Of a DNA stretch of 64,000 nt, positions 47,231 to 57,970 are shown piece after piece. Below the pieces are notes generated by a model that did no database searches, was not told the origin of the DNA, and saw only the letters and a list, made by a program, of their open reading frames with translations. Each line of letters opens with the position of its first letter. Position 1 is the stretch's first letter. The translations under genes were made by a program, and so were the position numbers. The stretch is from Lineus longissimus (taxonomy: Eukaryota; Nemertea; Pilidiophora; Heteronemertea; Lineidae): positions 12,526,001-12,590,000 of the forward strand of contig NC_088316.1 of assembly GCF_910592395.1 (NCBI RefSeq). Reading direction: 5' to 3'.

Positions 47231-48606
47231 TGTTTAACGTCCCATCCCACATCCAATTTATGAAATGCTATCTTTTCCCGCTAGCGTACTGAAAGTACCC
47301 ATAAGCTACATTTTTAACCAGTCTGACAGGTCATACTCCTACATCATGGTGCCTAATAATTTGATATCATCTGCCAAAAACACTTTCAGCAATTTTAATT
47401 AAGTTTAAAAACTGTTTGTTTGGAAGTATTAAGAACTTAAAGGGGTACCCCTTCGGGCAGTGCAGTTATATAAGAAGATCAATTTCATGCACCATACCTG
47501 CTGCAATGAAGCAATCAACATGTTACATCATCAGAATGAGATTCTCCTGATCTAAAGGTATCCAGTGCTAATACATCAGCTAATTAGCGATCCTGGTGAT
47601 CAATATCATGCAGGCAAGGTAGGCCTACAACTGAGGGGGCCCGTGCACTACTCCTCAGTAATGTTTAGCGTAGGCCTGTATCCTCCTATATGCTAACCTG
47701 GGGCTATTATAAGGTGAAAAGTCAGTTCTGAGTATGGAAACCCCGAGAGAAATTCAAAGATATTAGGTTGAGAGCTGACCATCAACTGGGACATTACAAG
47801 CTCTATAAACCCAGAGATAATAGGGACTTTTTTTCAGGTTTTCCCTTGAGAAATAGTGGGGTGTGCTTTTTTACAGCTCCAGCCGAGAGAAATTTAAGAG
47901 AGGTTTTTTAAATCTTTTTTTTGCCCCGAAAAGGGGCATTATTTTTGAAAGTTAGATCATGGTCCAATATGTTCAAGGAAGTGTAGAAACGGCATTTTCC
48001 CTTTCTTAGGAGGGAGGAAAAATACATCTTTAAACATGTTAAAGTCTGTGGAAAGGTGGTGGTAGAAGGTATATCTTCCCGAGTTTAGGGGGTCATCTCA
48101 AAATATTGGAACAAGCATGTGTACCCCCCCCATTTTATAGAATGGGGGGAGGGGCTGTCTATAACAAGCTCAATATGAAAAGATATTACAGGCAATCAAG
48201 GTTGATACAACTTCACACAGTAATGAATCATGACGGTATATAGGAATATGGGAGTCTCGACCTGCCATCTATACTATTCAGAGAGAACAAACATTTACTG
48301 ATATTACACTGCATGAGATATCTAATCTGCAGCGTCCTTGAAAGTCCTCCATTCCTCTTTTGGTGGACAGAGGCACAATTCTTGTCTAATTCCTCAGCCT
48401 GTCGGAGGCATTCGTTTTTAGCTGCCTCAATCGCGCTGTCCCCATGATGAGGCGGTCACATTCACAACGGTAACTCAAAAGGCCAATGTGCTGTCAACAT
48501 TGTCCAAACAGCCAAGGACCATATTGGCACCAACATGAAACAGCAGTGATACAGACTACCTCTAAGAGTAAATTCTAACTTGAGATTTCTTACTCGTTCC
48601 ACTTAC
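47231..48606. other. first part of intron 1, no exon seen
   Basis: AGGGGTACCCCTTCGGG near 47440 is a short palindrome. CCCCCCCCATTTTATAG and GAATGGGGGGAGGGG near 48125-48153 form another. No exons. Confidence 0.35.
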
Positions 48607-48666
48607 CTGAGCCTGACGGAGACATTTCTCTATCTCGTCGTAATCTTCCTCGAATGAGGCGGACAT
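48607..48666 (-). CDS. exon 1 coding part of serine-rich gene (start codon)
   Basis: The ATG at 48666 (context GCGAAGATGTCC, purine at -3) opens 20 codons, MSASFEEDYDEIEKCLRQAQ, ending at a consensus CAG|GTAAGT donor in phase 0. Joined to exon 2 it gives a continuous acidic amphipathic segment. The exon itself starts at 48702 after a good acceptor (CCTCTTCTATTTTGTAG). Reading upstream in frame meets TGA after two codons, so this ATG is the first possible start in this transcript and the upstream exon must be non-coding with respect to it. No signal peptide; the protein should be intracellular. The family is not recognised. Confidence 0.75.
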
Positions 48667-48702
48667 CTTCGCCGATGTCACGCTATCAGGAGTTCACCAT
48701 CT
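48667..48702 (-). promoter_or_regulatory. end of 5' leader with a 4-codon uORF
   Basis: Between the acceptor and the main ATG there is an out-of-frame ATG-GTG-AAC-TCC-TGA (ATG at 48700). It ends 22 bases before the main start. Such short uORFs often damp translation. An effect here is inferred, not shown. Confidence 0.5.
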
Positions 48703-49148
48703 CTACAAAATAGAAGAGGACCTTGATGACAAATCTGAGCCCAAGGCTGCAGGGTCAAAGCTAGAGAGTGGCAGGCAAAGGAATGGAAGGTCCATCCTCA
48801 TGTCTCAGGGCCATCCACACACCCCTTCCATTGCTTTTCGAAATGATATTGGCTGACGAAATAAGAATCCTTTCCTTCAAGGTTCAAATTTCACAACCTT
48901 GACAATGACAAGGTGAAGAGTAAATAAAAACCTGAATATTTGTGGAAACCTGAATATTGGTATAATTTGAAAAATCTTCTTCATAGAAACACCAATGGAG
49001 AAATAAGCAGCGTGTAACTTGCCAATCTTTATTGGCACTGTCAGATTGAAAAAAGATGATCCCATTTTAATCATCTCAAGATGGAGGGCAAACAGCACAA
49101 AAGGAATCTGGTTTTCATCACTTTTTTCAGGTGAGAACGCCTAGAGTG
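48703..49148 (-). other. intron upstream of exon 1
   Basis: The acceptor at 48704-48703 implies an upstream non-coding exon to the right, not located. No other feature. Confidence 0.5.
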
Positions 49149-49449
49149 TTAAAGGGACAACTTGGTTGGGATTTACCTGGCCAGGAGGATAATACTCCTA
49201 CTTGACACCAGGCGTCACAACCAGTAGTATCACACCAATACTGATCTCTGATAATGATTTTCGTCTTGGATGCCAGGCTGTTTGGACATGGCTTGCGAAT
49301 TTCAGGCAGGCCTTAGGTAACACCCTGTTCCTATTTATGCAGTTTAATGATATTTCATTGATCCTGTTTGGAGAAGTTGCGGTTCTGCTAGAAGCCATTT
49401 TGTATGAAAAAACCAACATATAACTTAGGCCCAAGTTGTGGCCCTTTAA
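49149..49449 (+). repeat. family C TTAA-flanked miniature element
   Basis: TTAA flanks AGGGACAACTTGGTTGGG and CCCAAGTTGTGGCCCT; the interior is collinear with 30334-30641 (CTGGCCAGGAGGATAAT, GGAGAAGTTGCGGTTCTGCT). Confidence 0.85.
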
Positions 49450-49675
49450 AGGGGGACTATAGGCAGGAGCAGAGGGGCTAATTTTGCCATCTTCAGGTGA
49501 CTAATATACACAGTAAAGGCCCTGGGTCATGTCAGACTCAGCTCTAAATGTACTCCTCGTACAAGCATGAACATTTCGACTTACTGTGAGATGTGAGAGA
49601 CCCCTATTGGCGACTTTGTGTAACTTTATCTTGCCTGCCTAGCTGATGCCTATATCATCCCTTTAACCCATTTTC
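49446..49675 (+). repeat. family D element, near complete
   Basis: It starts TTAAAGGGGGACTATAGGCA directly on the TTAA of the family C copy. It continues TTTGCCATCTTCAGGTGACT, TCGTACAAGCATGAAC, GACCCCTATTGGCGAC and ends near CATCCCTTTAA. The shared TTAA shows two miniature elements abutting at one site. Confidence 0.7.
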
Positions 49676-51047
49676 ACTAAACATGGCCCATAAATTGATC
49701 ATCAAATCATCACAGCACCATCGATCCTTTCTGATGTTGCATAGACCCGTGCCAGACACTCGCTTGTTCTCTCTCAGCATACTTGAGAGGCCTATTTGGG
49801 GCAACACAAGTCCTATAGTCATATTGTGGTTCCTCTCCTCCTAGGCAAAAAACAGCCAGCTTTCTAATAATGTCAAGTGAACTTGATGGGATATGTTGTT
49901 GCAGCTTTTTGTAATCGTGGTGCTTGTGTTTTCATATTTTCTTACATCGAGTGGGTCTGGTTTTTTGTCAATGCATTTAAGGTCGTTTTTTGGAAGCTTC
50001 CTAGGTTGGCTGTCCTCATAATTTTTTTGCCTACACAAATATCAATCAAATCATTTATTGCTCTGTAAACACTTTTTTGCATTGCTCATCCATAATGCCT
50101 CTTTAATCAGGCAGACAGAAGAGGGAACGTGCCAATGGTCACTTGTACAGTTCTTATCACAGTTGACATCCCTTGCGTATGTTGTTCACAATGAACTTGC
50201 AACCTACGTAAAACCTGCACATGTGCGTTGCAAGAAATCTCTGACCCGAATCTGAGTCACCTTTGCGTAATATATGCAAAACTAGGATGATATGTACGCA
50301 ACCAGTGTGAAAGCAGAACACAACTTGTACATTGCTCTAGAGCACAACCAGCTTACAGAAAGCAGAGGGTATGTCAATTGAGACTGGGACTGTATGTAGC
50401 AGATACATTATTAATTTGCGTACGTATTTACATAATGCGCGACTAATCAAGGTCCTCCATCCATGAACCTCATCATTTCGTGATAACTTGTCACAGTGAC
50501 ACTTATACTGCTTCCTGGTATAGCGATGACAATTGGCCTACCACAAATTGTTGCCGAAGTCATGAAACACACCAAACTGCATCCTCATCAATTTTCTCAG
50601 AATGAATGCTCTCTTCCAAGATATAATCAAGAGAGCCAACAAGCCAACTCTTTTGTTGATGCACAAACTTCCTGTCTCACCTAGTCAGGTGAAACTGAAA
50701 TTTTACTAAAAATTTCAAAAAAGTTTGTTTTGATATTCAATCCCAGGAAACTCCAACAAAAACTATCCTAATCACTGCCTTACTTGAACATGTTGAATCT
50801 AATGAGATGTCATGTACAGTGGATTGTATTCGTGGTTGTTCACACGGATCATGTTTCCTCAAGGTAAACTAGGGCTATCACAGCTGATATCACAGCTGAT
50901 TAGGTGCCCATCTTGTTGAGAATAACCTTGGGCAAGACACTTTTGGCCCAGCATCCTCATTGGTAATCATGTCCCTATACCATCAAGAACTCTTTCGCTA
51001 ACCGTATCCGGTATATCCCGGGTTCGTGCACTGCAGTAATGTGTTTT
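49676..51047. other. upstream region, nothing certain
   Basis: GCAACCTACGTAAAACC and GCGTAATATATGC near 50200-50280 belong to a repeat also seen at 52.1 and 61.4 kb. ATAACCTTGGGCAAGACACT near 50920 is a word typical of dispersed elements. No exon is supported. Confidence 0.35.
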
Positions 51048-51190
51048 TCTGTTTCAGGACAGACAGACAGACAGACCCTCAGACCGACGGACAGACTGAC
51101 GCCGAAGAGGAAGACAATACCTCTCTGCTATGCCATGCCGCTGGCCGAGGGGTAAAAACTGGAACGAGCTTACAATCCCTGATTATGGCC
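51048..51190 (+). repeat. (GACA)n microsatellite and linked repeat tail
   Basis: CAGGACAGACAGACAGACAG runs into variants CCGACGGACAGACTGACG and then GACAATACCTCTCTGC..GGGGTAAAAA. The combination looks like the 3' part of a dispersed element. A TTTCTGTTTCAG acceptor look-alike precedes it and is considered coincidental. Confidence 0.5.
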
Positions 51191-52119
51191 CAAAAAGAGT
51201 CAATTAACAAAATGAGCGGCATTGTTCAATGGATTTATTGCCGAATTTGATCAAACTCTGTCATTTCGGATCAGAGATTGTGAATTCCAGTAAAACATCT
51301 ATTGCCGTTCCTGCCCTATGCTGCACATTAGTTGTAAGTTGCCAACATAACACTGCAGTGATACACATCGCCAAGTGGATCACTTTCCAGCCAAGGTAAA
51401 CTACCTGCAGTGATTCTAAGGTGAATCTGGCACATGATCGCCAGGCTGTCATCAGTTGTCACCTTGATGTTTTTTGGAAGGTAACCATCTGGATTAGTCA
51501 CATAAACAAACGATGATACACACACAAAGATATCCTTCAATTGAGGCTGACATTTAAAGGAAGAATAGGCAAATGAGTCTTTTGAAAATTTAAAGGATGA
51601 GTAGGAAAATAACGTCAGTCTAGTGAGTCCACTGATAATTAAAAGAAGAAGTAGGTAAATAAGGTCAGTCTAGAGAGTCTAGAGAACATTATAAAGGATG
51701 AGCAGGCAAATATTGCCTGCCAGGTGAACTTATTGGGACAAACTGACCATTGGATCAACAGATCACCGGGCCAATCAACATGATTAGTATACTGCTAAAT
51801 CATATTTTTATTTCGTACTGAATAACCCCTTTCTATTTCAAAGCCAATCTTCAGCGAAAACAAATTATTAGCTTTTTAAACCCCATAACTAGTTATTAGT
51901 TTTTGATGATTGAATAATCGACCAAAACAGAACACAAATGTCAATAAATGAAATAATTGATCACAATTGTGCATTTGTACATTGGTTCTCCACATGCACG
52001 ACAACTGAACAGTTATTCTTTTGACAGGATGACAAAGTTTTGTGCAAAACCCAATATTTTTCAGGGCCAAAGTTTAGACAATTCCATAGTCCAATTCACA
52101 AATGACATCCATCCTGCTT
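51191..52119. other. upstream region, nothing seen
   Basis: AAAGGA(A/T)GA(A/G)TAGG(C/A)AAAT words recur three or four times at about 51555-51710 (~50-bp spacing), a weak tandem pattern. Confidence 0.35.
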
Positions 52120-52215
52120 TGCATCAGTGATGCACAATGTACGCACTGAGTTGCACACCAATGACGCACCAGTGACGCGCTTATCTCTGTTTCACATATA
52201 TTACGCGCAACCTAC
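52120..52215 (-). repeat. GCGTAATATATG-containing repeat
   Basis: Its reverse complement (TGCGTAGGTTGCGCGTAATA, GATAAGCGCGTCACTGG) matches 61412-61500 (GTGCGTAGGTCACGCGTAAT, GATAAGCGCATCACTG). Confidence 0.55.
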
Positions 52216-52429
52216 GCATCGAGTTCTAATTGCTTTATGATTTCAAGTTCTAGCCAAAATGTTGTGTCTATGGTCAACCCTTCGACTGCAGTTAAAAGAT
52301 TCAATGAAATCAATAAAATAACAATAACATGAATACCGGTAAGACATGTTGTGATCAATTAGCATCAAAATTGGCTTAAAATTGGTGTCCTAGCATTTGG
52401 CAAAAGAGGTAGGCTATGCGGTCAATTAA

Positions 52430-53464
52430 GGGATCACGTCCAAAGTCCGCACGCGATATTCGCCGGCGAAATTCACCCTACAGTATTTCGCCTGCGAAAT
52501 CTGTCCGAAAATCGACCGGCGAATGTGAGGCGATAATATGAAATCGCCGGAATGTCAGATGCGAAATTCGCCCACAATCGCGCCAATTCTTCGATTTCGC
52601 CCCAAAAATCGCTCCAGGCGATAATGGAGCGATTTTACGAAATTGGTGGCTCTTGCATTCTTGTCCGATATTCGGAACGATTTTGCAACGACTTTCGTCT
52701 TGTTTTATTGGCGGAAAAGTGCAGTCACGTAAATAAATCAGGTCATACTAGACAGCGTCCACCAGGTGTAAACACATACATACATTAAAGCCATCAAAGT
52801 AAAATCTAATGGTCATAAACGAAATAAGCATGAAATCTTCAGGAAATGTATTTTTTATGGTGTACATATTACGTTTTGGCCACAAAATTTTATTTTGATG
52901 ACTTTATACCCGACATTAAACCTGGTGAACGCTGGTGGGCGCTGGTGGACGCTGTTTAGGATAACCGGATACTACAACGATCTTGATTGGTTGGCTGAGA
53001 CTCGGAAACATAAGCCTAACTATGATTAGCTGTATGATTCGGTACATTCCGTCACAATCCTTCGGAATACATACCATAATACTATAAACCTCAAACCTCT
53101 GTGCCAAATTTGTGTAGCTCCTCGTGGATAGATGTGATGTATATGATTACTGCAGTCAGGTTGACCGGGAATTCCAGTTTGTGTTTTTGTTCGGTCTGCT
53201 ATCAGCTGATGTCGTAATACGCATACTACAACACATATAGGCCTCTAATATTCCCATCGTTCCGATGGTTGGTGAGAGCGAATTAGGCGCGATTATTATT
53301 TTCGCCTGCGATTTTTATTCAGTTTGAATTTTCGCCTGATCATAATAGAATCGCCGAAGCAGGGAGCGATTTGGAGGCGAACGAGTGTGGCGATATTCGA
53401 CCAGGCGAATTTTCGCCCCGATTCGCGCAGCGAATATTCGCGTGCGGACTTTGGACGTGATCCC
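52430..53464. mobile_element. family G: 1.03-kb non-autonomous, Harbinger-like element
   Basis: Inverted termini GGGATCACGTCCAAAGTCCG and CGGACTTTGGACGTGATCCC (35 bp or more with the next CACGCGA-ATATTCG) are flanked by a TAA duplication at 52427-52429 and 53465-53467. A 3-bp TAA/TTA target and GG-starting termini fit the PIF/Harbinger superfamily. Both subterminal zones (52440-52640, 53275-53440) are packed with GGCGAA/TTCGCC words, plausible transposase-binding sites. No transposase frame is present; the longest frame is 78 codons. The superfamily is an inference. Confidence 0.75.
52752..52955. repeat. inner inverted repeat nested in family G
   Basis: ACAGCGTCCACCAGGTGT on the left is mirrored by GCTGGTGGACGCTGT on the right. 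The right side iterates GAACGCTGGTG / GGGCGCTGGTG / GGACGCTG. It may be a second, inserted miniature element or an internal symmetric part of family G. Confidence 0.55.
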
Positions 53465-53844
53465 TAACAATGACAAATATGATCTATAATATACATGGTA
53501 CTTACGTCCATAGAAGTTAAATCAAAACTTCCCCTTTATGAATTTCTCTGCTGCATTGTCAATTCAAGTTTAAAACAGTTACGGGAATCAGAGATGATGT
53601 ATTATAGCCAGGTTATTAGGTCATCTTCACAAAAACACGACATCAATGTGGCAAATTATGGCATAATATTCCTATCAATTATTAACGATTGAGCCTATGA
53701 TGTGTTAATTACAAAGAAATGACGAAAATCGATTCCAGGGATATTGGATGATATGTTGTGTCGATGCCAGTAAAATCCATCGAATGAGAGATGCCAGAAA
53801 GAATCTGTGATTCAAGTCCCGGTGCAGGACATCATTTCTCAGCA

Positions 53845-54026
53845 CACAGTACAACCTCTCTATTAAGGACACCCTCAGGACTGACAAGTGCTGTCCTTGA
53901 TAGAGAGGTGTCCTGATTAGAGAGGTCGAATTAAATGGAAACAACCAATTTGGGACCAAAACTAGTGTTGTTAAGAGAGAGGTTGTCCTTAATAAAGAGG
54001 TGTCCGCTAAGGGAGGTTACACTGTA
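53845..54026 (-). repeat. family A miniature element
   Basis: ACAACCTCTCTATTAAGGAC, GACTGACAAGTGCTGTCC, GGAAACAACCAATTTGGGAC and the end GGGAGGTTACACTGTA. Well preserved apart from a mutated left end. Confidence 0.85.
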
Positions 54027-54604
54027 CTGTAAACAAGAAAATATTCGTGGCTATAATATTTACGGTTTCGTCAAATGGCATCTTTGGTGTAGACAGACAT
54101 ACAAATATCATGAATACCAAGTTTCAGCAAATTGGCATGTATGATACCTGTACAGCGTTTTGTATTTCTATTTTTCTGTGCCATCAGTAAATACAGTGAA
54201 CATTCCATGAACAGAGTATCCCTTTAACCATCCCAATATGCTGCTGCTGGTACCAATCATTGTAAAAAATACCAAGCCTTTTCGATTACATACTGTACCG
54301 TGCCTTTAATTCATAGTGATGTTCAACATCAAAGGAAAATGATGGGCATAATTTGAAATCATAACATCAATTGTCCGGCTATGATGGAAGACAAACAACC
54401 CATAATAACGTCAACAGTGTAACCATTAGTTACAAATACTTAACCCCTTCTGTACTTATCAACAGCCAGGCAAAATAGCTACAAAAACAATCACATCACA
54501 AATCTTCTCCTGCAGATCGATATCTTCAAAATCACCTCAAGAAATCAATGTCTCATCAATCTAAATAGATCGAGGATTGGATGACTCGTGTACATGTTAC
54601 TCTG
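54027..54604. other. upstream region, nothing certain
   Basis: ATACCAAGTTTCAGCAAATT near 54112 resembles a family B scrap on the reverse reading. No gene. Confidence 0.35.
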
Positions 54605-54900
54605 CACCATTTTGATGCTGAGGCTAAATATTTCCACAGAGGTCCGTCTACAGAATGCTTACCTCTGCATCTCACCAAGTATCCGATATGATAACCAACC
54701 TAAAGGCTTGTTACACTAAGATACAGCGTACAAGTCTCCGTTATGACACTGGTTTTCGCCATGCACCAAACGAAGTTTTCTGCACCATTTTGATATCAAG
54801 GCCAATATTTCCTCTGGAGTCAGTCTACAGAATGCTTACTTCAAGATCCCACCAAGTATCCAAGCTATTATATGATACAAGTCTCCGGTATGACAAGCTG
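54605..54900. repeat. diverged tandem duplication (~178-bp offset)
   Basis: CTGCACCATTTTGATGCTGA and CTGCACCATTTTGATATCAA start two copies. Both continue through GTCTACAGAATGCTTAC and CACCAAGTATCC to ACAAGTCTCCG(T/G)TATGACA. Confidence 0.75.
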
Positions 54901-55980
54901 TTGTTGGTAAGAGGAGGTCCAAATGTTCCTCAAAATATGACACAACTGTTCTATCTGAGTTCAAGTAGTCCAATGGAATGATACTAATGACACCAACGAA
55001 CTTAACGGAATACTTAGGTCCTAAGGTCCAACCCTGAGAATCTGCTGATATATTAGAGATTGTGATCTTCTGACCTAAATATTGCGGGCAAAACCTAGTT
55101 GCTACAAACTCAGCAGCTTAAGAGCTTCCTGCAATCTCCGAAATCATGTCTCAGCACCAAAAGGGTTTCAAAGAACGATACTGATGTACTCTGAACCTGG
55201 AGAGTGGAAAAGCCATCCACAGCTGACTTCACATTCTCCAATACAGAGTCTGGGATGAGACTTGAATTTACTTTGCAAAGTTTGTACCTAGCTACAGGAG
55301 AGTGTGGGAATAAGCCAAGCATAGCAACAGATTAGTCTGATGTCTGGCCATAATCCACTCTGTTACATAAATGGCTAGGGAGCTATGCAGGTCTGTTACA
55401 GCAAGTAGCAGGAGCAATCGACTCCAGAGATTTCCCAGTAGGGGCTAGCACATTGGGACTAGCAGGAGTAATGTACAAGAATGGTGAGAAGCCATATGAA
55501 TGTGTTCGGGGATACACCAAATCCTCCCAGGATTAACACTAGCTATAAGATAATTTCAATGCTATCTGAATGACTATTTTGATAAATGCCGGATATTGAA
55601 TATACGTTTTCAAGTGCACCGTTACATATTCTACATAAGAAGGGCTTTGACAAATTAACCCGCCCAAATACATGTAAATAAATTCATTTTTACTGTAACA
55701 TGTGTAAGATACCACCACAAATATTGGTATGTCATTAGGTCAAGTTTGGTGTACTCGTGATATAGTGCAAATAAACATAATAGAATTGAAAAGTCAATAT
55801 CACAAATGTTATGGAATTAAAATGCTAATAAAAGTTATTGATAATGTCAAATGTTTGTCACATTCAAGCACAAACTTTGTTTACATACTGTTGTGGGCAA
55901 TCATGGTCTGATTGGCAGAGATTGAGCTGAAGTAAATGTAGGGCAAATATTTATATTAAACATGTTACAATAAATTAGAA
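54901..55980. other. upstream region, nothing seen
   Basis: No supported exon or repeat. Confidence 0.4.
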
Positions 55981-56320
55981 ATGCTATGGTGCACTTATTA
56001 TGCATGCAAATTTGCTGAAACTTGGTACAGCAGAACCTCCCTAAGTGGACTCCTCTCTATTAAGGACAACCTCTCTAATGAGGACACTAGTTTTGGTCCC
56101 AAATTGGTTGTTTCCATTCAATTTGACCTCTCTAATCAGGACACCTCTCTATTAAGGACAGCACTTGTCAGTGCTGAGTGTCCTTAATAGAGAGGTTCTA
56201 CTGTCTGTATAGTACTTTTAAATCAGTCCAGCATTGTTGCAATTACAATTGCAGTTGACATAATTTGAAATGTTCATATTCAAATTCTATAACAGATTTC
56301 AACTTTTTGATAACGGTGTA
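55981..56320 (+). repeat. family B element interrupted by family A
   Basis: GCACTTATTATGCATGCAAA and TTTGCTGAAACTTGG lie left of the family A copy. TGTATAGTACTTTTAAATCAG, ACATAATTTGAAATG and CAAATTCTATAACAGATTTC continue on the right. The two halves join into one family B element when the insert is removed. Confidence 0.75.
56026..56205 (+). repeat. family A miniature element nested in family B
   Basis: TA-CAGCAGAACCTCCC at the left and GAGAGGTTCTACTG at the right interrupt family B between CTTGG-TA and TGTATAGTAC. Family A was therefore mobile after this family B copy was in place. Confidence 0.85.
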
Positions 56321-56552
56321 GGCCTTTTAAGTTCACTTAGGCTAGATCGATGAGCCCAGACAGTAAACTGGAACAATAACTCCAACTGGCTCGTTCATAT
56401 TCTTCAACATCTGTTTGTCTGTTCATTGAGTGCCTTCAAATTGAGCAATCCAGTAATATTTGTGTCTGATCGATTGAACCACTAATGGGATAAGAGGTGC
56501 CTGCTTTATGTCACTGCAGAATTCCAAAGCGTTCCAACTAAATACCTTCAAG
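56321..56552. other. spacer
   Basis: Nothing seen. Confidence 0.4.
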
Positions 56553-56612
56553 TGCAGTGGAACCTCCCTTAGCGGACACCTCTCTATTACGGACAACCTC
56601 TCTATTAAGGAG
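56553..56612 (+). repeat. family A 5' fragment (60 bp)
   Basis: CAGTGGAACCTCCCTTAGCG, ACACCTCTCTATTACGGAC and AACCTCTCTATTAAGGAG are followed by unrelated sequence. It is a truncated left end. Confidence 0.8.
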
Positions 56613-57384
56613 ACTTTGGAGGTTGGAGTGGATATGATTGTGCACTTTGAACTGTTGAACCTATTGGATAACTGACAAAGAGCGTCCTTGATGGTACGAC
56701 ACTAAGAATACAATATTTAAGAGTTCTCATTGTGCGTGATGAAAGATCGTCATGAACAAATCGCTGATATAACATGATAGATATCATGAAGCATGTCTCC
56801 ATTGTCATTGGATAGAAACATGCTATTATTGAGTGTCCCATGTCCCAGAGGTCTATCCTACACTGTGGGGTAGCATCGCCATATGGCTAGAGTTCAAACG
56901 TGGCCGAGAATTAAATTACACATCAATTTAGTAAATTGATTGTACTTCTGTTTGGCGGAGTGGTAATCGTGAAATGAAAAGGGGCCATTATTCTATTAAC
57001 GGAGACCCCAGTGTTATCTTAACTAAGATTAGTCAGAGGGGTATGCTAGCCTATTAAAGTTGTTAGTGACGGGATATAGAAACTGAGTTGAACAGTTCAG
57101 ATAAGATCACTGGGTCTGCTTTAGACAGCTCCATGGAGAGACATATATTAAGTACCCGAAGATGAATTTTGTGGAGTGAAATCTTGAGCGAGTGAGAGCA
57201 GACACTGGAATGAATAGCAATATTGACCCCTGTGACAGGTTAAGATCTCTTTGAAGAAAAATTATAAGCATGTTACATGTTGATTTTGTCCCTTTAGATG
57301 CCTTTTGTCCGGTTGGAAATATTCAGAAACAGTATCTCTGCCTTTGCATCCTGCAGTCGATCAAGGTGTTCACACCTCATGCTT
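56613..57384. other. spacer, nothing seen
   Basis: No supported frame or repeat. Confidence 0.4.
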
Positions 57385-57863
57385 TAACCCTTAGATCCTA
57401 ACTGGCTGATATCCAGCCACTAATTTTCGTCAGTATCCCTAACTGGCTACTAGCCGCCAAAGTGTACATAGAGTAGAACCTCTCTATTAAGGACACCCAT
57501 GGGACTGACAAGTGCTGTCCTTGATAGAGAGGTATCCTGAATAGAGATGTCAAATTGAATGGAAACAACCAATTTGGGACCAAAAATAGTGTCCTTCATA
57601 GAGAAGTTGTCCTTAATAGAGAGGTGTCCAGTAAGGGAGGTTCCACTGTACCTATGATCGACACCATCGCCGTATCTACTTATGTAATGAAACTAAGGGT
57701 GGCTTTCGGCCCGTTAGGGATCTATTGATTTGAAATACTATGGACATTTAGTGGCTGGCTCATGCTGGGGTGCTTTGGAGGTGTTTTTGAGTGAAAATGG
57801 CTGAAATGTTCCAGGAACTACGGGGAAGCACATAAAAATGTTCCAGGATCTAAAGGGCTATAA
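57385..57863. repeat. imperfect foldback with TTAACCCTTAGATCC ends, carrying a family A insert
   Basis: Left TTAACCCTTAGATCCTAACT, CCAGCCACTAA and ATCCCTAACTGGC are mirrored on the right by GTTAGGGATC, TTAGTGGCTGG and CAGGATCTAAAGGGC, in reverse order. The centre is occupied by a family A copy. Confidence 0.65.
57468..57650 (-). repeat. family A miniature element nested in a foldback
   Basis: GAGTAGAACCTCTCTATTAA at the left and GGGAGGTTCCACTGTA at the right, with GGGACTGACAAGTGCTGTCC and GGAAACAACCAATTTGGGAC inside. It sits between the arms of the 57385-57863 foldback. Confidence 0.85.
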
Positions 57864-57970
57864 AGCTGCTGTACATTTTTACTGGGCAACATTTGTACTC
57901 TACAAGACGTACAATATAATGTTCAAGGATAAACTGAAAGCAATGAAAAAGTTTCAGAACTACAGACATT

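Larger units (their letters stand above)
27624..48606 (-). other. intron 1 (21 kb), repeat-rich, with a possible alternative first exon
   Basis: The donor is GTAAGT at 48606-48601 and the acceptor TTTTGCAG ends at 27624. Contents are listed separately. The candidate alternative first exon at 31272-31162 lies 3.5 kb upstream of exon 2. Confidence 0.6.

Noticed and set aside
51048-51250. Exon after TTTCTGTTTCAG
   Set aside because: The segment is a (GACA)n microsatellite with a repeat tail.
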